Below the pieces are notes generated by a model. The model worked only from the letters and a program-made list of their open reading frames with translations, ran no database searches and was not told the DNA's origin. From Anaeroglomus sp964630775 (GTDB taxonomy: Bacteria > Planctomycetota > Phycisphaerae > Sedimentisphaerales > Anaerohalosphaeraceae), in the NCBI GenBank assembly GCA_964630775.1, contig CAZVYY010000019.1, forward strand, positions 10,924 to 74,923: DNA of 64,000 nt, given 5' to 3'. Both the position numbers and the translations under genes were made by a program. Shown here piece after piece: positions 25,034 to 32,445 of the stretch; the first letter of the stretch is position 1, and each line of letters begins with the position of its first letter.

Positions 25034-25984
25034 GTGCTGAGTTTTAAATGTCCCAAATGCAGGCGATTTTGTGCGGTGGTGGAAGAGTATGCCGGGCGTC
25101 GGGTTCGGTGTACGCATTGTTCCTGCCGCTTTATTGTTCCGGGCAAGCCGGGCGAGAAGGCCAAAATCTATGTCGATCCCCCCGAACCTCCCCTGCCGGG
25201 CTTTTACCGGGCAATATTGGTCGATGGCTGGAAGGGCCTGTTCGTTAAAGACAGCATCACAGGCCTTGTATTCTGCCTGGCCATGGCGGTGTTTCAGTTT
25301 TATCTGGGGGATCTGGATTATTCGTTTTCGGTAACCGGGGCTTCCGGCGGCGGATTTCGTCCGCCCCTGATTGTGGGGTGGATAACGCAGTTTTTTACAC
25401 TGGGCGGGCTGTGCTGGTATTATTTTCAAATCATTGGTGCAACCGCGATGAATCCGGAAAGCCTGCCAGAACTGGATATCGGTTTCGGATTTGAATATCT
25501 GGGCAACCTGATTAAGTCCATCTATCTGTTTATTGTCGCAGTCTTTTTATCACTGATTCCAAGCATAGCCGTTGCCGCCTGGCTGGAATCCCTGGGGATT
25601 GTCTCCGTGTGGATCAGGGGAGTCTTGATGCTGACATCGGGCTTTTTATTCGGGCTGATTTTAGCGGTATTCGGAATGGACACCCCTCCGTGGGTTGCTG
25701 TCTTTCGGCCGGACGTGCTGATTCGGACAATATCCAAAACATTTTGGCCCTACCTGGTAACCACCGTGATTGCTGACATTGCCTTTGTGGGCTGGTTTTT
25801 CAGCCTGTTCACCTTTGCCACAAATAAAGAGATGACGACGCTCAAAACGGTCTTTTTTTTGATTGGCCGACTGGCCGCAGTCCTTGGAATGCTGTATGCC
25901 ATGCGTGTGATCGGGCTGTACTGCCGGCACTATAAGCGGGTTTGTCCCTGGATATGGACGATACAAAACAGGGACGGCACGTAA
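25034..25984 (+). CDS. Zinc-ribbon polytopic membrane protein
   Basis: The N-terminus is a short zinc ribbon, CPKC...CTHC with a following C, over the first 30 residues, of the kind found at the front of many planctomycete membrane proteins. After a Pro-rich linker come about six membrane segments separated by short loops, then a basic C-terminus. The GTG at 25034 is preferred as start because AGAGAG lies 6 bases upstream and it places the ribbon immediately at the N-terminus; a GTG at 25007 would add nine residues but overlaps its own ribosome site. It lies 45 bases after pilT and may be co-transcribed. It converges on the c-heme kinase with a 16-base gap. Function is unknown. Confidence 0.75.
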   Translation: MLSFKCPKCRRFCAVVEEYAGRRVRCTHCSCRFIVPGKPGEKAKIYVDPPEPPLPGFYRAILVDGWKGLFVKDSITGLVFCLAMAVFQFYLGDLDYSFSVTGASGGGFRPPLIVGWITQFFTLGGLCWYYFQIIGATAMNPESLPELDIGFGFEYLGNLIKSIYLFIVAVFLSLIPSIAVAAWLESLGIVSVWIRGVLMLTSGFLFGLILAVFGMDTPPWVAVFRPDVLIRTISKTFWPYLVTTVIADIAFVGWFFSLFTFATNKEMTTLKTVFFLIGRLAAVLGMLYAMRVIGLYCRHYKRVCPWIWTIQNRDGT

Positions 25985-26000
25985 CACCCGCCCTGACATT

Positions 26001-27614
26001 CTATTTTTTTTCATCAGCCTGGGTCTGGAGATGGACGGGGATTTCCAGCCAGAAGGTGGAGCCTTTGCCCGGTTCGCTCCTGAGGCCAATGGTTCCGGCC
26101 AGCAAATCAGTCAATTGCTTGCAGATGGCCAGCCCCAAACCAGTACCTTCACCCAGCCTGGTAATGGATCCGTCCAACTGGCGGAATTTTTCGAATATCT
26201 GGTCCTGGGCTTCAGGAGGAATACCGCAGCCGGTATCCATAACAGCAATGCGCACGGTAATATCCGTCGGCATTGTGGCTTTGACATCAATGCGTCCGCC
26301 TTCGGCGGTGAATTTGATGGCATTGCTCAGAAGGTTATAGAGAATCTGCTGAACTTTGCCGCTGTCGGTCATCACCAGCGGGATTTTGGGGTCCACTTTA
26401 ATTTCAAGCGACAGCTTTTTCTTTTCCGTCAACGGAAGAAAGAAAGCCGACAAGCCTTCGCAAAGCTGCTGAATGCTGGTACGTTCGATATGCAGGGTCA
26501 GTTTGCCCGCCTCAGCCTTGGCCAGATCAAGCAGGTCATTAATCATATTCAGCAGCGAACGACCGCTGGTGATAATGTTTTCAGCATACCGACGGGATTT
26601 GTCGATGTCGGCGCCGGGTTTTTCACGCAGCAGTTCGGCAAAACCCAGAATGGCATTGAGCGGGGTACGGAATTCATGCGACATATTGGCCAGAAATTCG
26701 CTCTTGAGCTTATTGGCCTTGAACAGCTCGATATTTTTGTCCGAAAGCTGGGCGATTTTGGCGTCAAGCTGCTGGTTGGCTTTCTGGAGCTTGGCCTGTG
26801 ATTCCATCAAGTTATCCAGCATGTGATTGAACGCATCGGACAGGCGTTCGTATTCATCGCCGGTTTTAATGGCGCTGCGAACATCATAATTGCCTTCTGC
26901 GATATTATTAACCAGTGCCCGCAACTGGCGAATGGGACGTAAAATAACCCGTTGAGTGATGGCATAGAAGGCAACCATCGCGCCGGTGGCGGCCAGCAGC
27001 CCGGCAACAATAATCCACAGGCGATTGAGAAGCTGGGTCTTGGAAAACTCCTGGGCGGAGGTCTGAACCCAGATGACGCCGATTTCCTGATTTTTATTAT
27101 AGGCGGTGGCGGAACCCTGCGGGTTGTGACAGACCAGGCACTGCTCGCTGGCCCTGACCAGATGCAGATACATATTCCTGGTCACACCATCGACGGATGA
27201 TTTCCAGCCAATATCCTGAATATTCGCATCCTTTTGAAGGAGTCTGAGTTTTTTCTGAAGGGCCGGGTCCAGACCGGCGGGGCCTTTTTCCTGATCCATG
27301 CGGAACCACTGGGCAACCGTATCATCGGCGGCACGCATCTGGCCGGTCTCATCAATCATCGGCAAGGCATCCTGCCCATGTGCCGGCAGGCGAAAATGCT
27401 GTTCAAAGATACTCTGAGCGACGGCACGCCCGGAATCGAGTGCATTTTTTTCCGTCAGCTTGCCCATCCAGAAATACGGAACCCACAGGGCCAGAATCAG
27501 GCTGAAAACAACCGCGGCGCCAAACTGAATGCGGCATTTTTCGGCCAGCGACAGAGGCTTTAAGCGAAGCTTTTCTAAAATCGTATCAAGCCTTTTTCGC
27601 CAATTCAATGCCAT
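26001..27614 (-). CDS. Sensor histidine kinase with a c-type heme motif in its extracytoplasmic domain
   Basis: This 537-residue kinase has membrane segments at about residues 31-50 and 197-219. They enclose an extracytoplasmic domain of the DUF3365/Tll0287 kind, with CLVCH at 159-163 as the single heme-binding CxxCH. A HAMP domain (about 220-272) and a coiled linker lead to the kinase core, with phospho-acceptor H313 in SHEFRTPLNAI, N-box LLSNAIKF, and G boxes DTGCGIP and GEGTGLGLA. There is no receiver domain and no response-regulator gene adjacent. Attached heme would make it a redox or gas sensor facing the periplasm. It starts 64 bases after aspS on the same strand, with GAGGA before its ATG. 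Confidence 0.88.
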   Translation of the reverse strand: MALNWRKRLDTILEKLRLKPLSLAEKCRIQFGAAVVFSLILALWVPYFWMGKLTEKNALDSGRAVAQSIFEQHFRLPAHGQDALPMIDETGQMRAADDTVAQWFRMDQEKGPAGLDPALQKKLRLLQKDANIQDIGWKSSVDGVTRNMYLHLVRASEQCLVCHNPQGSATAYNKNQEIGVIWVQTSAQEFSKTQLLNRLWIIVAGLLAATGAMVAFYAITQRVILRPIRQLRALVNNIAEGNYDVRSAIKTGDEYERLSDAFNHMLDNLMESQAKLQKANQQLDAKIAQLSDKNIELFKANKLKSEFLANMSHEFRTPLNAILGFAELLREKPGADIDKSRRYAENIITSGRSLLNMINDLLDLAKAEAGKLTLHIERTSIQQLCEGLSAFFLPLTEKKKLSLEIKVDPKIPLVMTDSGKVQQILYNLLSNAIKFTAEGGRIDVKATMPTDITVRIAVMDTGCGIPPEAQDQIFEKFRQLDGSITRLGEGTGLGLAICKQLTDLLAGTIGLRSEPGKGSTFWLEIPVHLQTQADEKK

Positions 27615-27678
27615 ACATCCTCATGCTGTTTGCACAGACGGATTTCACGCTTTGGGTGACAGCCGCAGCGACCAGCAA

Positions 27679-29496
27679 TTACTGTTTGTCCTGCTTGTCT
27701 TCCAACTGGTGCAGGTGTTTCTGGACCTTCAGGTTCAATTCATCGAGCTGGGCCTGATCGACACCGCTGGGAGCTTCGGTCAGGAGACACTGGCCACGCT
27801 GGGTTTTGGGGAACGCGATCACGTCACGAATGTTGTCGGTGCCGGTCAAAATCATCACAAGACGGTCGAGGCCGAAGGCGATACCGCCGTGCGGCGGTGC
27901 ACCATATTCGAGGGCCTTGAGGAAGAAGCCGAACCGATCCATGGCCTGCTGACGGGTAATCTTGAGCAGGTCGAAGATTTTGGCCTGCGTTTCCATATTG
28001 TGAATACGCACCGAACCGCCGCCGATTTCCGAGCCGTTGACGACAAGATCATAGGCCTGCGAGCGGATGTTGCCGGGGTCAGTATCGAGCTTGTGCAGGT
28101 CTTCGGGGATCGGTGCGGTAAACGGATGATGCAGCGAATCGAACCGATTTTCGTCGGCATTCCATTCCAGCAGCGGGAAATCGATGACCCAGACAAATTC
28201 AAACTTATTGGGATCGCACAGGCCCGTGTCTTTGCCGAGTTTGACACGCAGCGGTGCAAGGACTTTATTGACAATGGCAGGCTGGTCGGCGACCATCAGA
28301 ATCAGGTCGTCATTGTTGGCCCCGAAGCGTTCGATCAATTGCTTTTGCTGTTCGGGGGTAAAGAACTTGGCAATATTGCTCTTGAGGCTGATTGCACCGG
28401 TGGCTTCGTCCGGGCCGACCTTGAACCAGGCCAGCCCTTTGGCGCCCAGTTCGGTTACAAACTGGGTCAGGCCGACTTCGATGTCGCTGCGGGAATACTT
28501 TGCTCCGCCGGGCACACATAACCCTTTGACGATGCCGCCCTTCTTGACGGTGTTGACGAAGACCTGGAAACTGCTGGCGGCAGCGATATCGGTAATGGTC
28601 TTAAGCCGCATGTCAAACCGCAGGTCGGGGCGGTCAATACCATATTCCTCGATAGCCTGTGCATAGGTCATCTGGCGAATCGGGGTAGGAATTTCCAGTC
28701 CGAGGACTTCTTTGAAAACGCGGACAATCAGGGCTTCGTTCATCTTCATCACATCGTCGGCCTGAACAAAGCTCATTTCGACGTCGATCTGGGTAAACTC
28801 GGCCTGGCGGTCGGCGCGGGGGTCTTCATCGCGGAAGCAGCGGACGATCTGGAAATAGCGGTCCACATTGGAGACCATCAGAATCTGTTTGAACAACTGC
28901 GGCGACTGAGGCAAGGCATAGAACGAACCTTTATACAGCCGGCTGGGGACAAGGAAGTCGCGGGCCCCTTCCGGCGTGCTCTTACCGAGCATGGGAGTTT
29001 CGATTTCCCAGAAGCCATTGGCATCATAATAATCGCGGGCAATCTTGGCGACCCGGTGACGCACGGCAAGACGATTGAGCATGCCGGGACGCCGCAGGTC
29101 GATATAGCGATATTGCAGGCGAATCTCTTCGCCGACATTGACGTTGCTGTCGATTTCAAACGGCGGGGTCTTGGACTGGTTGAAAATCTCCAGTTCCTCA
29201 ACGGCAACTTCAATCTGGCCGGTGGCTAAGCGGGGGTTTTCCATCCCCTCGCCGCGGGGCCGGACGGTACCTTTGGCACCGATAACCCATTCACATCGCA
29301 GAGTCCGGGCGAGTTTGTGAATCTGGGGGTATTTTTCCGGATCGAAAACAAGCTGCACCAGCCCGGTTCGGTCGCGTAAGTCGATAAAAACCAGATTTCC
29401 GTGATCACGGTAGGAATTCACCCACCCGGTCAATATTACTGTCTGTCCAACGTCACTGATTCTGGGCTGTCCGCACGTTTGTGTTCGTTTTAACAT
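27679..29496 (-). CDS. aspS: Aspartyl-tRNA synthetase, probably non-discriminating
   Basis: This 605-residue class II synthetase of bacterial type charges tRNA-Asp. It contains the OB-fold anticodon domain (GWVNSYRDHGNLVFIDLRDRTG), motif 2 (FRDEDPRADRQAEFTQID), the bacterial insertion domain and motif 3 (GGIAFGLDRLVMIL). His at position 32, in DHG, is the residue found in non-discriminating enzymes that also charge tRNA-Asn, where discriminating enzymes have Leu; this suggests Asn-tRNA is made by the GatCAB route, which cannot be tested here. A strong promoter (29548-29576) lies upstream. Confidence 0.95.
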   Translation of the reverse strand: MLKRTQTCGQPRISDVGQTVILTGWVNSYRDHGNLVFIDLRDRTGLVQLVFDPEKYPQIHKLARTLRCEWVIGAKGTVRPRGEGMENPRLATGQIEVAVEELEIFNQSKTPPFEIDSNVNVGEEIRLQYRYIDLRRPGMLNRLAVRHRVAKIARDYYDANGFWEIETPMLGKSTPEGARDFLVPSRLYKGSFYALPQSPQLFKQILMVSNVDRYFQIVRCFRDEDPRADRQAEFTQIDVEMSFVQADDVMKMNEALIVRVFKEVLGLEIPTPIRQMTYAQAIEEYGIDRPDLRFDMRLKTITDIAAASSFQVFVNTVKKGGIVKGLCVPGGAKYSRSDIEVGLTQFVTELGAKGLAWFKVGPDEATGAISLKSNIAKFFTPEQQKQLIERFGANNDDLILMVADQPAIVNKVLAPLRVKLGKDTGLCDPNKFEFVWVIDFPLLEWNADENRFDSLHHPFTAPIPEDLHKLDTDPGNIRSQAYDLVVNGSEIGGGSVRIHNMETQAKIFDLLKITRQQAMDRFGFFLKALEYGAPPHGGIAFGLDRLVMILTGTDNIRDVIAFPKTQRGQCLLTEAPSGVDQAQLDELNLKVQKHLHQLEDKQDKQ

Positions 29497-29547
29497 TTTT
29501 TTCGCCTTATTTTTATAATCCGGATTATACTCAACTCAAAGCGCACA

Positions 29548-29576
29548 AATATAGTCCAAAATATCGCTTAGGTCAA
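29548..29576 (-). promoter_or_regulatory. aspS: aspS promoter with the shared -35 element
   Basis: The minus strand has TTGACC, a 17-base spacer and TATATT, about 52 bases before the aspS ATG. The -35 is inside TATTGACCTAAGCGA (29564-29578), nearly identical to the element at 20481-20495. Confidence 0.55.
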
Positions 29577-29671
29577 TATGGATTCTTTGAATCAGTACGC
29601 ACTATGTTGACATTTGCTATCTGTATATATTTATATAAACAGGTGATTCGCTGGAATTTATAAAATATTGT

Positions 29672-29700
29672 ATGACATTTTTACTCTTGTTTCGTATAGT
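29672..29700 (+). promoter_or_regulatory. Photolyase promoter
   Basis: ATGACA, a 17-base spacer and TATAGT match five of six consensus bases in each box and end 30 bases before the GTG at 29731. This position rules out a photolyase start at 29668, which would lie upstream of the transcript. A TTGACA at 29607 with a poorer -10 could be a second promoter. Confidence 0.6.
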
Positions 29701-29730
29701 GTGATAAACAAATCGATATCAGGAGCCTTC

Positions 29731-31089
29731 GTGATTCAGAAAGAACGCATACGCGCCTTAAATCATAAGCCCCGACAGAATCGGGCCTGGGTGGTGTACT
29801 GGATGCAGGCGGCGCAGCGGGCCGACTTCAATCATGCTCTCGAGTATGCCATTCGCACGGCCAATGCAAGTCGAAAACCCCTGGTTGCTGTGTTTGCGTT
29901 GACGGCCTATCCGGAGGCAAACCTGCGGCATTACCAATTTATGCTGGAAGGACTGGACGAGACACAAAACATCCTGGCGGGTCGTGGAATTGAACTGGTG
30001 GTCCGGATGGGCCGGCCGGCAGAGGTCCTGGCTGAATTTTCGGACAAAGCCGATGCGATTATTACGGATGATGGCTATTTGCGAATCCAGAGAGACTGGC
30101 GCAAGGAGGTTGCCGAAACCGTCGATTGCGAGATGGTCGAGGTGATTACCAATGTCATCGTGCCGGTACAGACAGCCTCGGATAAGGAAAATTTTTCGGC
30201 CGGAACGCTCAGGCCGCGAATTCACCGGCAATTAGAGGCATTTTTGACAGGATTCAAATCGAGCAGGCTGGATTCCCGCCTTCGCGGGACTGACAAGCTG
30301 CCTCAATCCCTTCCGCTTGGCAACATCGATGCGATAATCAAAAAACTGAACATCGACCGCTCCGTGCCGGCATCAAAGGTGTTTCTGGGCGTGCCGGCGG
30401 AGGCATCCAGGCGTCTGAAGGCGTTTATCTCGCAGAAACTGGACTCCTATGGCGGGCAGCGGAACGACCCCTCATTGGATATTCAGTCGCATCTAAGCCC
30501 CTATCTGCATTTCGGACAAATCAGCCCGCTGGAGATCGCCCTGGCGATTGCCGACACCGACAGCCCGGGCAAAGATGCCTTTCTGGAGGAGCTGATTGTC
30601 CGGCGGGAACTGGCATTCAACTATGTCTGGTACAATCGCCGATATGATGAGTATGACGCCCTGCCGAACTGGGCAATCAATACCCTGAACGTCCATGCAA
30701 AAGATAAACGAGAGTATGTGTACACGCTGGAGCAGTTCGAAAACGCCCGGACGCACGATCCGGCCTGGAATGCCGCCCAGATGGAGATGGTGCTGACCGG
30801 CAAGATGCATAATTATATGCGGATGTACTGGGGCAAGAAGATTCTGGAATGGACCCGTACACCCCGGCAGGCCTTCGAGTGGGCATTGTATCTGAACAAC
30901 AAATACCAACTGGATGGACGCGACCCGAATAGTTTCGCCGGGGTGGCCTGGTGCTTCGGCAAGCACGACCGCCCATGGGGCGAACGGGCTGTATTCGGAA
31001 AAGTACGCTATATGAATTATGCGGGCTTGAGACGCAAATTCAGGCCGGAAGAGTATATTCAAAAATATCTGACGGGCGGTGATTTATGA
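29731..31089 (+). CDS. phrB: Class II CPD photolyase
   Basis: This 452-residue flavoprotein repairs cyclobutane pyrimidine dimers with light. The N-terminal alpha/beta domain begins VVYWMQAAQRADFNHALEYA, typical of class II photolyases. The C-terminal FAD domain has SHLSPYLHFGQISP, RRELAFNYVWYN, MHNYMRMYWGKKILEW and the ending MNYAGLRRKF. The GTG at 29731 follows AGGAG by 6 bases and fits the promoter. The interdomain linker contains DSRLRGTD, encoded by a REP-like palindrome inserted in frame (30275-30290). The stop overlaps the start of the next gene in ATGA, so the two are translationally coupled. Confidence 0.93.
   Translation: MIQKERIRALNHKPRQNRAWVVYWMQAAQRADFNHALEYAIRTANASRKPLVAVFALTAYPEANLRHYQFMLEGLDETQNILAGRGIELVVRMGRPAEVLAEFSDKADAIITDDGYLRIQRDWRKEVAETVDCEMVEVITNVIVPVQTASDKENFSAGTLRPRIHRQLEAFLTGFKSSRLDSRLRGTDKLPQSLPLGNIDAIIKKLNIDRSVPASKVFLGVPAEASRRLKAFISQKLDSYGGQRNDPSLDIQSHLSPYLHFGQISPLEIALAIADTDSPGKDAFLEELIVRRELAFNYVWYNRRYDEYDALPNWAINTLNVHAKDKREYVYTLEQFENARTHDPAWNAAQMEMVLTGKMHNYMRMYWGKKILEWTRTPRQAFEWALYLNNKYQLDGRDPNSFAGVAWCFGKHDRPWGERAVFGKVRYMNYAGLRRKFRPEEYIQKYLTGGDL
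30275..30290. repeat. REP-like palindrome, copy 2, inside the photolyase gene
   Basis: CCCGCCTTCGCGGGAC has a 5 bp GC stem with loop CTTC and differs by one base from the copy at 23721-23736. With flanks it reads GGATTCCCGCC...GGGACTGAC, close to a common family of dispersed bacterial palindromes. It codes for SRLRGTD in the linker between the two photolyase domains. Confidence 0.55.
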
Positions 31090-32015
31090 ATCTCCCAATC
31101 CATGCTGTCACGGGTGCTTTCGGATATACGGGAAGCTATATCGCCAGACAACTCCTGGATGCGGGGCAGCGTGTTATCACGCTGACGAATACTTTAAATC
31201 GTCCCAATCCATTTGGGAATAAGGTCAGGGCTTACCCATTCCACTTCGACAATCCGGAACAATTGTGCCAATCCCTTGAAGGAGTAACCACACTTTACAA
31301 TACCTACTGGGTACGGTTCAACCACAAGACATTCACATTCGAACAGGCAATCACCAATACATCCCGACTGTTTGAGGCCGCCAAAAAGGCCGGCGTGCAG
31401 CGGATCATCCATATCAGCATCACCAATCCATCCATCGACTCGCCGCTGGACTATTTCCGAGGTAAAGCTCAGGTGGAACGGCTTTTGATGGACCTGGGGA
31501 TATCCTATGCGATTGTTCGTCCGACCCTCCTGTTCGGCAGCGAAGGCGTCCTGATTAATAATGTCGCCTGGATGCTGCGGACATTTCCGATTTTCGGAGT
31601 GTTCGGCCTGGGCCGGTATAAACTGCAGCCGGTTTATGTAGGGGACTTGGCTAATCTGTGTGTACAGCAGGGAATGCGCCGGGAAAACACGATTCTCAAT
31701 GCGGTTGGCCCGGAAACGTTTACATTCAGGGAATTTATCCAGACCATCGCCAGGACAATTGGAGTCAGACGGATTATCCTGCCGACGCCGCCTTTTGTTG
31801 CGGCGATAATCAGTAAGCTGATTGGATTATGGGTGCATGATGTCATGATAACCGGAGAGGAGATAAAGAGCCTGATGAATAATCTGCTGGTGGTGGACAG
31901 TCCTCCGACCGGCAGTACGAAACTGACATGCTGGCTGGAACAAAACAAGGACCTTCTGGGAAAACATTATATCAGCGAATTGCTGCGAAGACATAACGCA
32001 TCTTCACAGACTTGA
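31086..32015 (+). CDS. Atypical SDR, NAD(P)-binding epimerase-like protein
   Basis: This 309-residue Rossmann protein of the NmrA/NDUFA9-like group has TGAFGYTGSYIA (residues 9-20) as dinucleotide-binding loop, HISITNPS at strand 5 and DYFRGKAQVE, where the lysine of the usual YxxxK is kept with the tyrosine shifted. SYAIVRPTLLFG is typical of the group. Its substrate is unknown. The start codon overlaps the photolyase stop in ATGA, so the two proteins are made together, a pairing that suggests a flavin- or quinone-related job. That suggestion is inference. Confidence 0.85.
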   Translation: MNLPIHAVTGAFGYTGSYIARQLLDAGQRVITLTNTLNRPNPFGNKVRAYPFHFDNPEQLCQSLEGVTTLYNTYWVRFNHKTFTFEQAITNTSRLFEAAKKAGVQRIIHISITNPSIDSPLDYFRGKAQVERLLMDLGISYAIVRPTLLFGSEGVLINNVAWMLRTFPIFGVFGLGRYKLQPVYVGDLANLCVQQGMRRENTILNAVGPETFTFREFIQTIARTIGVRRIILPTPPFVAAIISKLIGLWVHDVMITGEEIKSLMNNLLVVDSPPTGSTKLTCWLEQNKDLLGKHYISELLRRHNASSQT

Positions 32016-32030
32016 CAGAAAAGGAAAATG

Positions 32031-32291
32031 ATGAAATACGGACTGATTGCAGCGAAATTACTGGCAGTAGCGGGGATTGTAATTGGACTGATGTTAATTC
32101 TGCGGCCCGGGTGAGGCAATCCTGCTGGGTCGCTTGGAGCGATCCTTTGTCTGGTGTGCGTCCCGCTGTCTTTTTTGTTTGGCATCATCGGGATTATTCA
32201 GGATCAGCGTAAATGGCTGGCGTTTGTCATTGCCGCTATTGCCCTGCTGCTGATGCTGCCGTTTATCTTGCAATTGTTGTCCATTTGTTAG
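32031..32291 (+). pseudogene. Small three-helix membrane protein interrupted by an in-frame UGA
   Basis: An 86-codon frame begins at ATG 32031 (or 32028), with AAGGA 5 bases upstream, and ends at TAG 32289-32291. Codon 28 (32112-32114) is TGA. Before it lies one hydrophobic helix (LLAVAGIVIGLMLIL); after it the same frame continues with two more, joined by a short QDQRK loop. The frame is hydrophobic on both sides of the stop and a strong terminator follows 24 bases after the TAG, which suggests one gene. It may be a nonsense mutation, a sequence error or UGA read-through. The product was not recognised. It starts 15 bases after the SDR gene. Confidence 0.55.
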
Positions 32292-32314
32292 GTTGACATT
32301 CCGCTGTCACATAC

Positions 32315-32348
32315 GCCGGAATCTCCGCATGGGATTCCGGCTTTTTTT
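32315..32348 (+). terminator. Rho-independent terminator after the photolyase operon
   Basis: A perfect 9 bp stem (GCCGGAATC / GATTCCGGC) with a 9-base loop is followed by seven T. Confidence 0.85.
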
Positions 32349-32445
32349 AACGTGATGTACAGGAATCCAAGTCTCTGCACGAATCCTGTATTCGTATATT
32401 TTTTGCTTTAGTCTTCGCCGCATTGCCGGTACAATCGTCGGACTT

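Noticed and set aside
29668..29730. Upstream extension of the photolyase
   Set aside because: The extension lies over the -35 and -10 boxes of the best promoter, so it would not be transcribed; the GTG at 29731 has a strong ribosome site.
32012..32212. Open frame across the small membrane gene in another frame
   Set aside because: It has no hydrophobic pattern or ribosome site, whereas the overlapping frame interrupted by UGA has both.
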